Positions 33,914-46,082 of a stretch of 64,000 nucleotides of DNA are shown in pieces. A model generated the notes under the pieces. It saw only the letters and a list, made by a program, of their open reading frames with translations, searched no databases and was not told where the DNA came from. The translations under genes were made by a program, and so were the position numbers. How positions within the stretch are numbered: position 1 is the stretch's first letter; every line of letters starts with the position of its first letter. Origin of the DNA: Straminergon stramineum (Eukaryota > Streptophyta > Bryopsida > Hypnales > Calliergonaceae); contig OY987269.1 of assembly GCA_963920665.1 (NCBI GenBank), forward strand, positions 4,032,501 through 4,096,500, in the 5' to 3' direction.

Positions 33914-34023
33914 AAATTAGTGTGATTTCCTACATTTCAGTAAAGGCACGTAAGGGTGAAATTTATCCATTAAAATTTCATCCTTACGCTCCTTTACTGA
34001 AATGTAGGAAACCACACTAATTT
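33914..34023. repeat. 51-bp stem, 7-nt loop hairpin
   Basis: Left arm 33914-33964 and right arm 33972-34023 pair at about 47 of 51 positions around the loop 33965-33971. The core TTTCCTACATTTCAGTAAAGG is perfect. Such a tight foldback is either a very short MITE or a transcribed hairpin that could be diced into small RNA. Confidence 0.85.
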
Positions 34024-35837
34024 ATTGTAAATCTCAATATTTTACAATTCTCCCCCTATTTTGGAGTGTCTTTCACAATGTTAGTATTCTAATAGTTGTT
34101 CTAGCTCTATTAATTAATTTTGTATTTTTTGCATTTACATTTTAGATTTCTAATTCAATTTTTATGCAATTTTCTTCATGTAGTATTTTGATTCAAATTT
34201 CTCTTTATTTAACCATTTTCCTAATTTAATTTAATTCATATTGTTTACTTAATGTATTTTTAATTTTAAATTCCTAATTTTTTTCTAGGATTTCCACATC
34301 AATTTTGTATAATCACAATTTCATACAATTCACACCATAGTTTGAGAATTTATGATCCTACCTATTAAAAAATCCATGAGTTTATAATTATGGCTTGAAT
34401 TTATCTAACCAATAATTCCTAACTTACCATTTCACCTATATTGTCTAAATTTTCCTAATTCTAATTTGTGAGACAATGTAGTGGCCTACACGCTTAAAGT
34501 ACTGATGGCAAATAGATTGCAAGTTTCTTATATAAGAATATCATCACTAAATTTGGGAGCCCAAAAATCTTAGTATGGGATAGGGATACCCATTTCCTTG
34601 ATGAAACAATAATTGCCATGATGGTAGAGATGTTTTACATCAATCATCATAAAACTATGCCTCACCATCTTCAAACAAATTCACACAAAGCATGTAAACC
34701 AAATATTAGTAAAGATTTTGCGGAAGACAATGGTCAACTCTAAAAAGAATTGGAACACCAAATTGATGGCAACATTGAATATGCATTGAACAACATATAA
34801 GGTATCCACTCTTGCTACTCTTTTGGCATTTATATATGGGATTGAAGCTATTTTGTCAATCAAGATTGAGATTCTATCACTATGTATTGCCTTTTGCAAG
34901 TTGTGATAGTGTCTTGTATTCTATACCCATGAAAAATATCTCTGAAGTGTAGGTGGGCCTTTGAACTAAGATCCTGTACTATAATAACCTCTAGTTTGTT
35001 CTACTTGTGCATTGTGGAATATACAACTGGCTCAAGTAACATCAAGTATATTTCTAGGTCATAATGCCAAGTTCTATAGACTCATGGATGTCTACGTGAT
35101 GTACTTTTACTTGATTGAAGAATGTCTCTTCAACAACAAGGTCAAGAGACATAATCCTCTTCTAACCTACCAACAAAAAATATTGTAGAGCAACCTCAAA
35201 TTGACAACTTGGCATTATGGACTCTATAGTTTAAAGAAGGTTTTAGGACATAATCACAATGAAGCCCATTTGTGTGGAGGTGGCAACCATATATTGGATA
35301 TGAAAGAACATGATTACATTTCATAATCTTGTCCTTCTTTAGTATTCGGTGCCCTTTTTAGACCCTTGATTGAGCATGATTGCACAAGAATTGACCATTT
35401 GGGTTATATCTAATAATGTAAAAATACCTCATTATGAAAATAACATTTCTTGCCACATGTGACTCAACATGTCATTTCTCATAATCAAGCTCACTTTCAT
35501 GTTATCCAATCCGTAAACCACCGCTAGGAATTGTAGCCTTCATTTCCTAAAAAGGTTCTATGCCGTAATGCTTGATTTTGTGGGCTTATTCCTATGATCG
35601 GGCATTATGGATTTTACATCCAACATCAAATTTCCATCCCAATTTTTCATCCATTTATTTGATTCCCAATGGTGGTTTACAACGAACAATGGTCGTTATC
35701 ATTAGGCATTGTGCCAAATAATTGTTTCCCCTCATCAAGCTCTGCCCTCTTCGTCAATCGATTATTTGGCATAATGCCCTCTTTTGCCGGCATTGCCCTA
35801 TAGACAATGTTGAGAGCTCTATTCCTAGGTTCATTAA
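34024..35837. other. AT-rich intergenic DNA
   Basis: No gene, RNA or clear repeat. The 34681-34899 minus-strand frame lacks any recognisable motif. Confidence 0.5.
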
Positions 35838-36474
35838 CCCCTAAATGCCCAAGGCCTATTTGGAGCTCCTTGAAATGTGCTCTTAATTGAACAAAAAGTC
35901 AACATTTTCATAAGTTGTACCAATTTCTTTTGAATTGTAACCGTACAAATTCAAACTAGACATATTAGAGATCACATAGGAAAAGAAAACATAACAATAT
36001 TACTTACAGATTGAAAGATTATAATGTTTGATCATGAGGGTGTAAAAACTGTGAAAATTTTTCAACTCACTTTTTGCATGTCAACTCTAAAAAGTTGGTC
36101 ACTAAAAAAATATGAGGTTATAGGTCCTAGCATGCACAACCCCAATCAATTTATGACTTTTCAAAATCTATTCTACAATTTTTTTAAATGAATTTTGAAT
36201 GTGATTTTGCCTCCAAGATCTAGTGTATTTGAGGCTCATTTCCAAGAGCCCTCAACACTATGGGAAGTCAAGATTGAAATGGGCATCCTTCCACAAAATC
36301 GTCAATAGAAAAATCATAATCCTTTATTTTTCAGATCAACTTTTTGATCCTAAAACTAGACTTCAAAAAGAATTCTCCAAAAATATAAACTAATAATAAT
36401 AGCAATTTGGTTGGGTTTTACTTAATTTCAAAGTTTTTGAAACACCAAAATCTGGTGCCTTGGGCATTTAGGGG
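35838..36474. mobile_element. TTAA-flanked inverted-repeat element, family 2 (637 bp)
   Basis: Both ends read CCCCTAAATGCCCAAGGC inward (18 bp perfect), each preceded by TTAA (35834-35837 and 36475-36478). The first eight bases are shared with family 1 (CCCCTAAA), but the next ten and the interior differ, so this is a sister family mobilised by a related transposase. No coding capacity. TTAA target sites with CCC-starting ends recall piggyBac; a TTA/TAA duplication with an extra terminal base would instead fit PIF/Harbinger. Confidence 0.85.
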
Positions 36475-36895
36475 TTAAAAGGTAGCTACACACCACTTGT
36501 ATAGAATTTCATGAACAAAGAGAGCATTCTTACTTATCTTATCAGTCTTAAGACAAACGATTCATCTAAGTTTTGACTAGAATGATCATAATATCAATGC
36601 AAGAGAGTTTCGCCATCATGGCATGTGTCAATTGGTTAGGGAGAGGCAAATTAAGAATGATAATGCTCACTGCTTGCCTTGTGCAAATTTTCAACAAGGC
36701 GAGTATGAAGTAGAAATGTCATTGGTCTAGTAGTGAGACAAATCTGTATTACTACCAACTGATATTAACTTAGTGAGTGTGAATCCACCTAACATATTCT
36801 GAATGCAAAAGATTGTCACCATTGTGGCATGTTTTGATTGGTTAAGCAATCAAACAAGTCAAATGGCTCAACTCTCTAGCATTGACATTATGCCC
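36475..36895. other. Intergenic DNA
   Basis: No recognisable gene; composition becomes less AT-rich toward the receptor-kinase gene. Confidence 0.45.
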
Positions 36896-37019
36896 GGTAA
36901 CCGCAAAGCAGACCAAGTCATCAAAATAATCGCCGGTTTGTACCAACCTCGCTGCCCCGCGGCTCAGTAGGTCCTCACCGGCGATTATTTTTGATAACTT
37001 GGCTTGCTTTGCAGTTACC
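36896..37019. repeat. 43-bp stem hairpin with GC-rich 39-nt loop
   Basis: Arms 36896-36937 and 36977-37019 are inverted copies (about 38 of 43 positions). Differences are mainly C/T, with one single-base indel in the A run. The loop contains CTGCCCCGCGGCTCAG. It lies about 550 bp beyond the stop codon of the receptor-kinase gene, outside any element that I could delimit. Confidence 0.8.
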
Positions 37020-37566
37020 TAGTCCATTTCTGGGGTACATACCTTGATAACTCTTCACTCAATGTGCCTAAGTCACTTCCTCCATGAAGAAACCAACCCT
37101 ACTATCAAAAGAAAATATGAAAGAGGATCTTACAATGGCAAGGAACAGTAGAATGGTGATCACTCTTCTTGCCTCTTTCACTGACATGAATGATGGAAGA
37201 GCCAAAACTGGCATAGGACGCAAGATCTTTACTATCAGGAGCACTTGTTGGTTTGCAACACTAAAGGTAATCAGCTCTACGGTGCTAAAATCTTACATTG
37301 GGTTCTCCATGAAGGAATTTCTTCTAAAGAATGAAGGCTAAGCTAAATCTCATAGTAATTGTACAAACTATTCTTCAACATGGTCAATTCAAGGGTCGTT
37401 TTACAGGAAACGGCACCTGCAAGGCTACGAGCGCAAAGATTTTTCTATCAGCTTCAAACGAGAGTCGTCCCGTGCGGTGGTGGCAGGCCTTAGAATGTGG
37501 ACGTCTTGTCCTTCAAGTCCCAAATGGTGCCGTTGGGTGTAACGAAAACGACCCTGCCCACCAAAA

Positions 37567-40500
37567 CTACCGTCCCTCCAAATTCACCGGGCTGATACGC
37601 CCAGTCTCCACTCTGCCTGCACTACCGGTAGTGTCACCCGATGCCTGCTGGGATAAATGATTGCCACGACCATTAATGGGCGAGATTTTGGAATACTCAT
37701 CAGTGTCATCCCAAATGTCTAAATTGGCAAGAGCGATGGACGGAGATGACTGCAAACTCTGAAGGAGAGACTTGAGCAAATACTCAGGAACGTCCTGCGC
37801 TCCTAAAAGGATCGACAACACTTGGGAGATGGAAGGACGAGAATTGGCATTATCGCTTGAACACAGGAGACTGATCTTCAACACTCGTATAACCTCTTCA
37901 TTGTCGTAAATGTGATGGAGGTTTCGGTCCACGAGGCGGAGGAGATACTCATCCTTGCCTGATTCTTGAGATTTTCTGTAGAGGTCTCGCATCTGCATAC
38001 AATGCGGGACAATTAGGAATTTTTTAATCTTCAAGATGGCATGAATAATTGGAAGAAAAGTGAGGGTCACATTTGTCAATTGGACGAATTCAACAAAATT
38101 GACAACCGTGGGAAAGGCTTACAACAAGGAACCAGCACAATTTATGGTCATAATTGTTAAAAGAGTCGTCTTCAGAGGGCTAAAATTTGTCACATTCAAG
38201 TTCACAATGGTCTACAATCTAGGGAGAGTATGAATTTGAAGTTCTGAATCGATATTTGGGAGACAGAGTCAATTTTTTGAAATTTCACCATTTAACGAGA
38301 ATGACAAATAGATTTGAGTTGCCCAACTAAGACCTGAATCAGCCAACCGAAGTATAAATCTAGATCAAAGATATCTAGTGCCCCAAGCTAATGAATACGA
38401 GGTTAGCGATGGCTTACCTCGTCAATTAGGCAGGATGGAATTCCGTTTGCGGTGGTGTTCATTGTAACCCTGCCTGAAACGATTTCCATGAGGAGGATGC
38501 CATAGGCAAACACGTCCACCTTCTCTGAAAGCTGCCCGCGCGTCATTTCCGGTGCCATGTAGCCTCTATATCCCATTCCACAACCCAGCTAAGGGAACTT
38601 AGTTTCCTCAAAGATTTAGGTACTTGATTTAAAACAAGATGCAGAGGCACAGCAGAAATTTTTACCACATTTCTCATGGAGTGACAACTACTGCTGTACC
38701 ATGCCGGGGGTAACGATATTCTAAGCCACTTGTGGAGCTGAAAATTTTACTTATTCCTTCAAGAACAGCACACATGTTACTTTTGTTTCAAGATTACTAT
38801 AAATTCATATTTGTAGTTCTAAGATAAATTCAAAATTTAGGCCAGGGGTTTGTTTCTCGTATTCTAAATTTTCTTATAATCCTGTCTAACTCCTTGCAAA
38901 ATAACTCCTTTTTAGTGATTTTGTTATCAATAGTTTTGTCATGTAGTACAACGTAATACTTTGAAAACTCAATTATAAGTATTACTTTGAAAGATTACTT
39001 ACTTTTCTATCTCAAAATCATCAGAGGTTCTTAGAAACATAGTTTGTAAATTTCAAGTCTGCCATTTCGTTCGGGAGACATGCGAATGACCTATTAAGCA
39101 GGTTTGAGACGACGCTTACAGTGTGCCTGCGATGGCCGTGGTAAGATGAGTTTGTTCGTCTGGGCAGAGCTTGGCGAGTCCAAAGTCCGAGATCTTGGCT
39201 TCGAGGTTTTCATCAAGAAGGATATTGCTGGCTTTTATGTCCCTGTGAATGATGCGGGGTGCAATTTCGTCGTGCAGATATGCAAGACCTCGAGCAGTTC
39301 CTATGGCAATGTTGAAGCGCGTTGGCCAATCCATGTGAATCAGCTGCTCCCGAGTCCCTGCAATCTCAAACCATGTTTTAAAGTGGATGATCGAGGCACA
39401 GGAAGGAGAGACTACTCACACTCAAAAATGAAATCTCCATTGATGCAGGAAGAGATTTCATACTGAAGCTTCAATCGAATGAGTTTGTTACCTAGCAAAC
39501 TTTCGCGAAGACTTTTGTTCGGCAAATACTCGTAAACGAGCAGCCTGTGTTGCCCTTCAACACAACAACCGCGCAGCTTTACGAGGTTCCTATGCTGCAC
39601 TTTGCTGATAATCGTCACCTCCGCCAAAAACTGAGGCTTCCCTTGCTTGGAGTCGTCAGAGAGCCTCTTCACTGCCACTGGCGTGCCGTCCCTGATTTTC
39701 CCCTGTTCGGTCCAGACCAAAACAGTAGGTAATCAATCAATTAATTGTGAAATCCGTTTTGAACATGAAGATATACGTTCCTCCGATGAAATAAAATTTC
39801 AAATATTTGCGTCCTGTAAGATGATTTTGAATTCCCTGGTAACCAGAAACCGAAAATTTCCCATTCTCTGGTTCATATTCTGTATTTAAGGTCTTTCAAA
39901 TTCGTAAGTGTACTTACAGCTTCAGAACAGAGCCCTCTCTAACAGAATTGAAAAAACGTAGTCAAAGGCAATCAAAACCGCAATTCAAAAAATATAAGGA
40001 CTAAACTATTCCGTCTTCCGGCAGCAATGTTGAACGATAATCATTGAATTTTTGAAGGAGGGCGGTTCTGCTTACCAGGAACACTTCCCCGAAGCCACCT
40101 TCGCCTAACTTATTGTCTTTATGAAAATTTCGAGTCGCCTTCCTCAACTCATGATACGTAAACAGGTTGGTTGATATGGACGCTTTCGCAAAATCTGAAA
40201 CAGAAAGCACCTCCAAGTCGTGATTGAATGACCACAAGCATGTGAAAGTGGTCTACATGCTTGAACAAAGAAACCATGGCACCGGCGAAAGGAAAGATTG
40301 AGACGAAACCCTACGTACCTTCTTGAATCTCTCGAACGTAATTCCGAGCAGCTCTGTATTTTGCAGCTAGGACTATGATGATAAGCATGAGGATGATGAC
40401 CACCACACAAGTCCCTATCACGGCCAAATAGATCAGCAGAAGGTTTTTCTTCTTGGTGCTATTGACGGCACAAGTATCACAACACAAAAGCTTCTTATAA

Positions 40501-43500
40501 ACCTCTTCCGGCGATTCGTTCAAATACTCATCTTGTGGACACAAAGGCTGCAGCCCTGGGTCGACAGCTTTCGTGCATTTGCTAAGGTTCGCCTGCAAAA
40601 CACCAGAGCGGACGTCAACCTGGCGTAACATCAATTTCGTTACAATGGCGGAATTCCACGACTTTGGCAATTTTTAGGGCACCAGCCGGAAAGGTAAAAT
40701 CCTTACCAACCCTAGTCTTTTAGCATTGAGCAGATGAATGTCACAATATCTGACACCCAGAATTAAGTCAATTTAAGGAAATTGACAATGTTTACATTCG
40801 ATCGACTCTTCTAACATACAATCTTCTTCGGAAGCACAGACGCTTAAGCTTGAGAGAACGAGGCTCTATCAAAGGAAATGAAACATTCTCGTTCTCCGAT
40901 TACTAATCCAGAAAACAATTTGAACGTTTTTCAATCTTCGTATGTTTAGTTACCGCTTAAGGACAGAGTTTTTTTAAACAGCGAATCAAAATATGCAGTG
41001 CAAGACAATAAGAACGGAATTGGAAATTTGTGAGAACGAGAATGTTCCGTTTTCCAGCATCAGCGGAACATGGTAAGTGAATCTTCGCACTCACATTAGT
41101 TCTTTGACAAGCCAAAGCGATAGCCGGAACTATCGGGTTAAGGGCTTTCTCAGCGATGATATTCGTATCGTTTTCGTCGACAAAGACATCAATACCAGCA
41201 ACTCCGTACAAGATTTCACCGTCGAAGACTGCACACGAACAATCGACAGTCACAATTGAAGTACTCATTTGAATTTTCCCCTCTAATTCGAAACTAGGCT
41301 TTGCAACTGCTTGATTGAGCTTTAGAATTTAAGATAAGAAGAAAACCTGGATAAGTAACCGTGGCGACCTCGCCCAAACCATCGAAGTCCGTGTAAGGGT
41401 CGGTCCAGAATGTTTTATTCTGCACGAACCGCATCTTCGCTTGGTAATCGAAGTATGGCCGAATGGACCAAAGCGGATTCCAGTACGCATCCAGAGTGCT
41501 AACATACGTTACGGAGCTAGAATTCATCAGGCATGACACACTACGAAGTGCTGGTAGTTGATCAATATTAGGATCGTCGGATTCGAGCGGGCCAATGCTG
41601 AAGAAGAAGACGATCACGTTGTTCGCCTTGACAGCCGCAATTGCACTCTGTAGTGCTAAATCGTTGGTGAAGGTGGGGCTCTTGGAGAACCTGCCGTCGG
41701 TGAGCACCAAAATTATCTGCAGAGGCGACAATTGTTTTCTCAGCGAGTGTTTCATGCATTCTGGAGCAGCGATCCCCAAACTGGCTAAATTTCGCTCAAT
41801 TGCTACATAATTTCTTCATGCCCTCAGTGTTAAATTCAAAAAAATCTTCCAAAAATGAACATTTGGCTAATTTCGTTGAAGCAGTTCTGGGATCGCTGTT
41901 CTGGAGAGGAGACGCACAACGACTTGATCAAGCCTATTATAACCTACTTCAAACCTCGCTAGGTTAAGGCAAAACGGAATATTTATTGTTCCCCGGTCCC
42001 TATGCAGCTACATTTTTGAAGGTATTTTAAGGTTTCAAAATCTCTGTACATATAAGAACAGAGTCGTTTGAAAGACAGAATCGAAACAATCGCAGTTGAA
42101 GGCGATTAAAAACCAAACCAAATGTTGTTAGAAAGAGAATGAAATTACGCACTTTCAATTCGCTTGTTGGATTGAGGGCAGACAATGCGGTGTCCAATCC
42201 TTGCGAGAGGTTCGAGAAGCCGCCGTTGGCACTGTTTGTCAAATTGGATAAGTCCAACATCGTGCGCAGATCTGTGCCGTTCCCGCTGGTGTTCACATTT
42301 ACGAGGAGCTGCAGGTAGACGACGTCAAGATCGTTTCGAAGAAGAGCAACGAATGTCGTAGAAATTCAAAAATTCGTCCTAGGTCACCCAAGCCACCTGT
42401 AGAGCGGGTTTAAAATGAGACTTACCGAACTCGGTTGCCTTAGAGTTGCCGTAGCGGAATCAAATGTGACGACGTTCACAGAATCGTTGACCCGGAAAGT
42501 ATCAAAGAGCTCTGAGGTGATGTTCAATGCTGAGTCGAAGGTTGTCATGTTCTGTTGCCCTGTGTCGAGAAGAATAACCAAGTCCTTCACCACCGCCGTT
42601 GCCAAGATATACCACGGCCGTTTGCGAGGATCATACGTGATGCAACCTCCGTCAGGGTTCTGTACCTGTCGTGTGTCACTCACGCCTGATGAATTAGCAA
42701 CATTACGATACGGTTTGAACATGTCGTTCAAAGTCATTGAAGAGCTTTTCATTCCATCGCCTGCATTACACCCGAACCTCAACTTCCAAAACTACTCCAC
42801 ACAGTCAACTCAATCCTCCAACCATTCTACGGTGTTGAATCACTTCCACGCCACTGGTGACTAATATCTTCTACAATTTATTTGTATAAAGAGGGACATT
42901 TCAGGTAGATGAGATTGCGAGTAATTCATGAGACGAGGCTACATGAAAGACAATTGCAAATCTACTGGATTACAACTACAGACAATCGATGAGCCTAGAG
43001 CTGTGTGAAGAAGAAAGAAAAAGCATGACACTGTTGGTAGTTACAGAAGACCCTCGATGCTGCAACTTCCACCTCTCTCTCTCTCGCTCCCTCCAAATTG
43101 TCATAGCTAATACAATTTTCCGCGATTCGTTCAAAATACTTTGTTCCACATGCGGTTGGATGATTCTAATCGCAAGAACAATGAAAGAGTGAAGTAGGTG
43201 CTTACTCGGCCAGGATAACTTCGCCATACACCTTCGGCGGAGCCAAAATAGTTCCAGTATGTAAGGTTAATTTTGCTGCTCGACGTGAACTGAAGATTCG
43301 ATTGGGAGCAAATGGCGCGTTTGATTTCCGGCCTCAGATTTGAATTCGAATAGTTGTAAAACGGTGGCGGAAGCCTACAATTGAGTTGTAACAAGAAAAT
43401 CTTAACTCTCATGACCATATTGAACCCATTCTCCTTCAATTCGCTGCCTTGCACTTACTTTGTCGTTCTACAGATGAATCAACCAACTAACAAACCAGTT

Positions 43501-44543
43501 GAATAGCACGAAATCCGCGAATACTATTTCCACTTAGTACCTGACGAAGCCATTCTTGCCGAAATCGAGCTGAATCTGAAAGCATGTCTTGTTAGGGTTG
43601 AACGCTTCGCAATCCTGAACAGAGTGTAGCGTGTCGGCACACAGGAAGTTGTCCGTGTGGGTTGCCGAGCAGGCATGACGAGCGCAGTTGTCCACGCACA
43701 ACGAAAGCCCTGCAACTCAAACCCACGCTGCAAACTAAGCCATTGTTCCAACCCCTCCATTCTTTGGAATCGTCTTCACCAACTCAATCATTCACACTTC
43801 TACTCAGCTCAGCCGTTCTATATTCGATAGAAACCATGATTCGGCACATTGACGGGTCACTCGATCATTATATGTGCGACTCTTCGTTACTCTCCATTTC
43901 AAAACGCACGCTATCTCACAACCCGGTGCCAAAAATTAAGTACTGAGCATCATAAGGCCATGATTTCTTATCACATTCATGGCCAATTGTTCTTTAAATT
44001 GTCGCGTTCGAAAGCATCAAACTCCGACACTCAATTGTACAGGGCTTCGAAACCTAGGATAGGAAGAGCTACGAGATTCCAGACGGGCTGCTTGAAAGTT
44101 CCAATCGCTTGAAATTCCACCATTTCAAAAAAACTTGACCTGATTTTCATGATTTCGCAAACTGGCCCATTCGAAAACAAAGGGCTCTCAACTACGAACC
44201 AGAGAGATTTTCCCCACTCGTCAGAATCGGAGATCTATACCAGTCCTAGGTTTTTGAGCTCTGCTGTTTCAGTTGAGAACGAAACTTCGACCATTTTTTG
44301 GAGGATTCCTGTGAGTGAGAGGACACAGGTCTTAACTTACTTACCGCAGTCTTCGGTATCGGTCGCTAACTGAAGCGCATCCTCACCGAGAAGCCTAACA
44401 TCAGTTTCCTTGATTGAAAAGTCGGCGAGTGTCATGGAATACACCTCCAGAAATTCCCGCGACGACACCAGGAGGAGCAACCACAACAGCCCCATTGGCA
44501 TCGACAGTCGCAAATCCTTACCACCACCACTCCGACTCGCCAT
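37567..44543 (-). CDS. Receptor-like kinase with alpha2-delta-like VWA_N-VWA-dCache ectodomain
   Basis: Thirteen GT-AG exons keep phase throughout: 44543-44345, 43709-43541, 43374-43206, 42782-42426, 42308-42149, 41784-41347, 41228-41095, 40592-40319, 40194-40076, 39702-39492, 39357-39120, 38565-38418, 37992-37567; about 1013 codons. Domains: signal peptide (1-30); Cys-rich segment; VWA_N with [17 protein letters not shown] (160s-178); RKRPWY (232-237); VWA (245-415, TDG 380-382, but DTGQQ instead of DxSxS); dCache with [10 protein letters not shown] (478-487) and GVAGIDV (506-512); juxtamembrane CCDTC; membrane helix 593-618; kinase with GEGGFGEV (664-671), K685, HRD 781-783, DFG 801-803 and APE. 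The kinase resembles the LRR-VIII/DUF26 group. Likely plasma-membrane receptor; ligand unknown. The exon 4 acceptor (42782 or 42791) is the least certain junction. Confidence 0.88.
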
Positions 44544-46082
44544 CGCAAAAAATTATTCTTACACTAAAACAACTGGCCGGGCACTACTACTGCTACAACG
44601 ACCCTCGAACCTCTCTCAACACAACTTGACGCCTCTTGCGCTTGCATCCTCCTCCATCCACGCTCTACGACCCAAAATGGTGAACACGACATCATCATCG
44701 AACGTGAGCCCCCGACGCCGTCGTTGAATATTCCGCATACAGATATTGGGCGCATGCGACCTAAGTTGGCTGGGTCTCCACCACTTGCGCAACACGATCT
44801 CGGGAGCAGCCTCCATCACTAGCTACCATCTCAACGTCGGGATCCAAAGCGAGCCCCAAATCGGGATACAAATGGAGCTCTGAATGCATCATTCATACCC
44901 AGCCCACGGGACTGAACTCTCGCACTTCTGTTGCGCAAGGATCGATATGGTGCCCCGTCCAAGCCGCCATTCCTTAAATAGCTTCCGCCCAATTCCGTTC
45001 ACAGCCGAAACCAGTGACTGGTTTACGATCACTCAGGAACCCAAGCACTCCGTCAGTCGCATGCATGATCAAAGGTCGATCTGTATCGTTGAGCTCAGTA
45101 ATAAGGAAGTGACAGCAAGCTCAAGACGCATTATGAAGTTAGATTTATGAAAGCTAGCTAGATTAACTGTGGAGCTAGCTTACAGTGTTTTTTCTATGCA
45201 CGATATATTATTCGCCAGTTGGCCGACTACTACCAAAAGACGTTGGCTATTTTTTGTGAAGAAAAATATCATTTTTTTCCGGTCAAAATAGCCGGACTAC
45301 TGCTGCTTTTAAAGACTAATCGCCAAATTTACCTACTTTTGATATAGTTATCACCAAGTATCACCCCAGTATTCGGAAGAAATAACTCACTCCTTCCTCC
45401 AAATGATAAAAAAAGGCACTGCTAGCTCATGAAGCTAGAGGCGTCCTAGTGCTAGAGCTGCAGGGTTCCCCAGCAGTCGGCGAATCAATCAAGCCCGACT
45501 AAGTTACTCACTTCTATTATTTGGATTTGGAAGTACTCCGACTATGATCGTGAATGTTTGAATATTGGGTGACACCAGATCGACGACGGGAAATGGTCGC
45601 GGGAGGGGAGAGATTCCGGCAGCAGACTTCTTGCCGACTACGAGAAGTTCGGAGAAGGATAATTTTGGGGACGCTCGTGTTGATCCACCTGCTGTAAGCT
45701 GACGAAGTAAGTTGGTTCACTGAGAGGTCCCACCCATCGCCCGAAGTGAAGGTGGTCGGGTACTCATTCAGGTGCCTGCACGGGACCCCACTCACCCCAG
45801 GAGGTGCATTGCCTGCTCCCTCGAATGTACGAAGTCATTTCCATTCGTGAAAGAAAAGAAAAAGTGAATGACTGAATGGTACTGTAAGTAAGAAATCTTA
45901 TTCATATGTGTAAATAATAATAAAATCATACCAAGCAAGATGTGCAAGAAATCTTACGAATGTATGAAATTGGGAGATCCTGTGAATCTAACTGGAGAAA
46001 ATTGATCGACCTGGCTTCTCATTTATGCCAAAAAACAACATAAAAACCTGTAAGAAATTTGAAGACTCTGGCTTGTTCAAGT
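44544..46082. promoter_or_regulatory. Upstream region of the receptor-kinase gene
   Basis: Upstream sequence of the minus-strand gene, less AT-rich than the surroundings up to about 45850. It should hold the 5' UTR and promoter, but I cannot point to a TATA box or start site with confidence. A 92-codon minus-strand frame (45517-45795) lacks any family match. Near 45440-45480 a short AGCTAG-rich patch occurs. Beyond 45850 the DNA returns to repeat-like composition. Confidence 0.35.

Noticed and set aside
37331..37660. 109-codon plus-strand frame
   Set aside because: It overlaps the last exon and 3' region of the receptor kinase on the opposite strand and has no family match.
42415..42864. 149-codon plus-strand frame
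   Set aside because: Antisense shadow of exon 4 of the receptor kinase.
45517..45795. 92-codon minus-strand frame as a separate gene or an extra 5' exon
   Set aside because: No recognisable motif, and exon 1 already has a Met and signal peptide; no splice link is evident.
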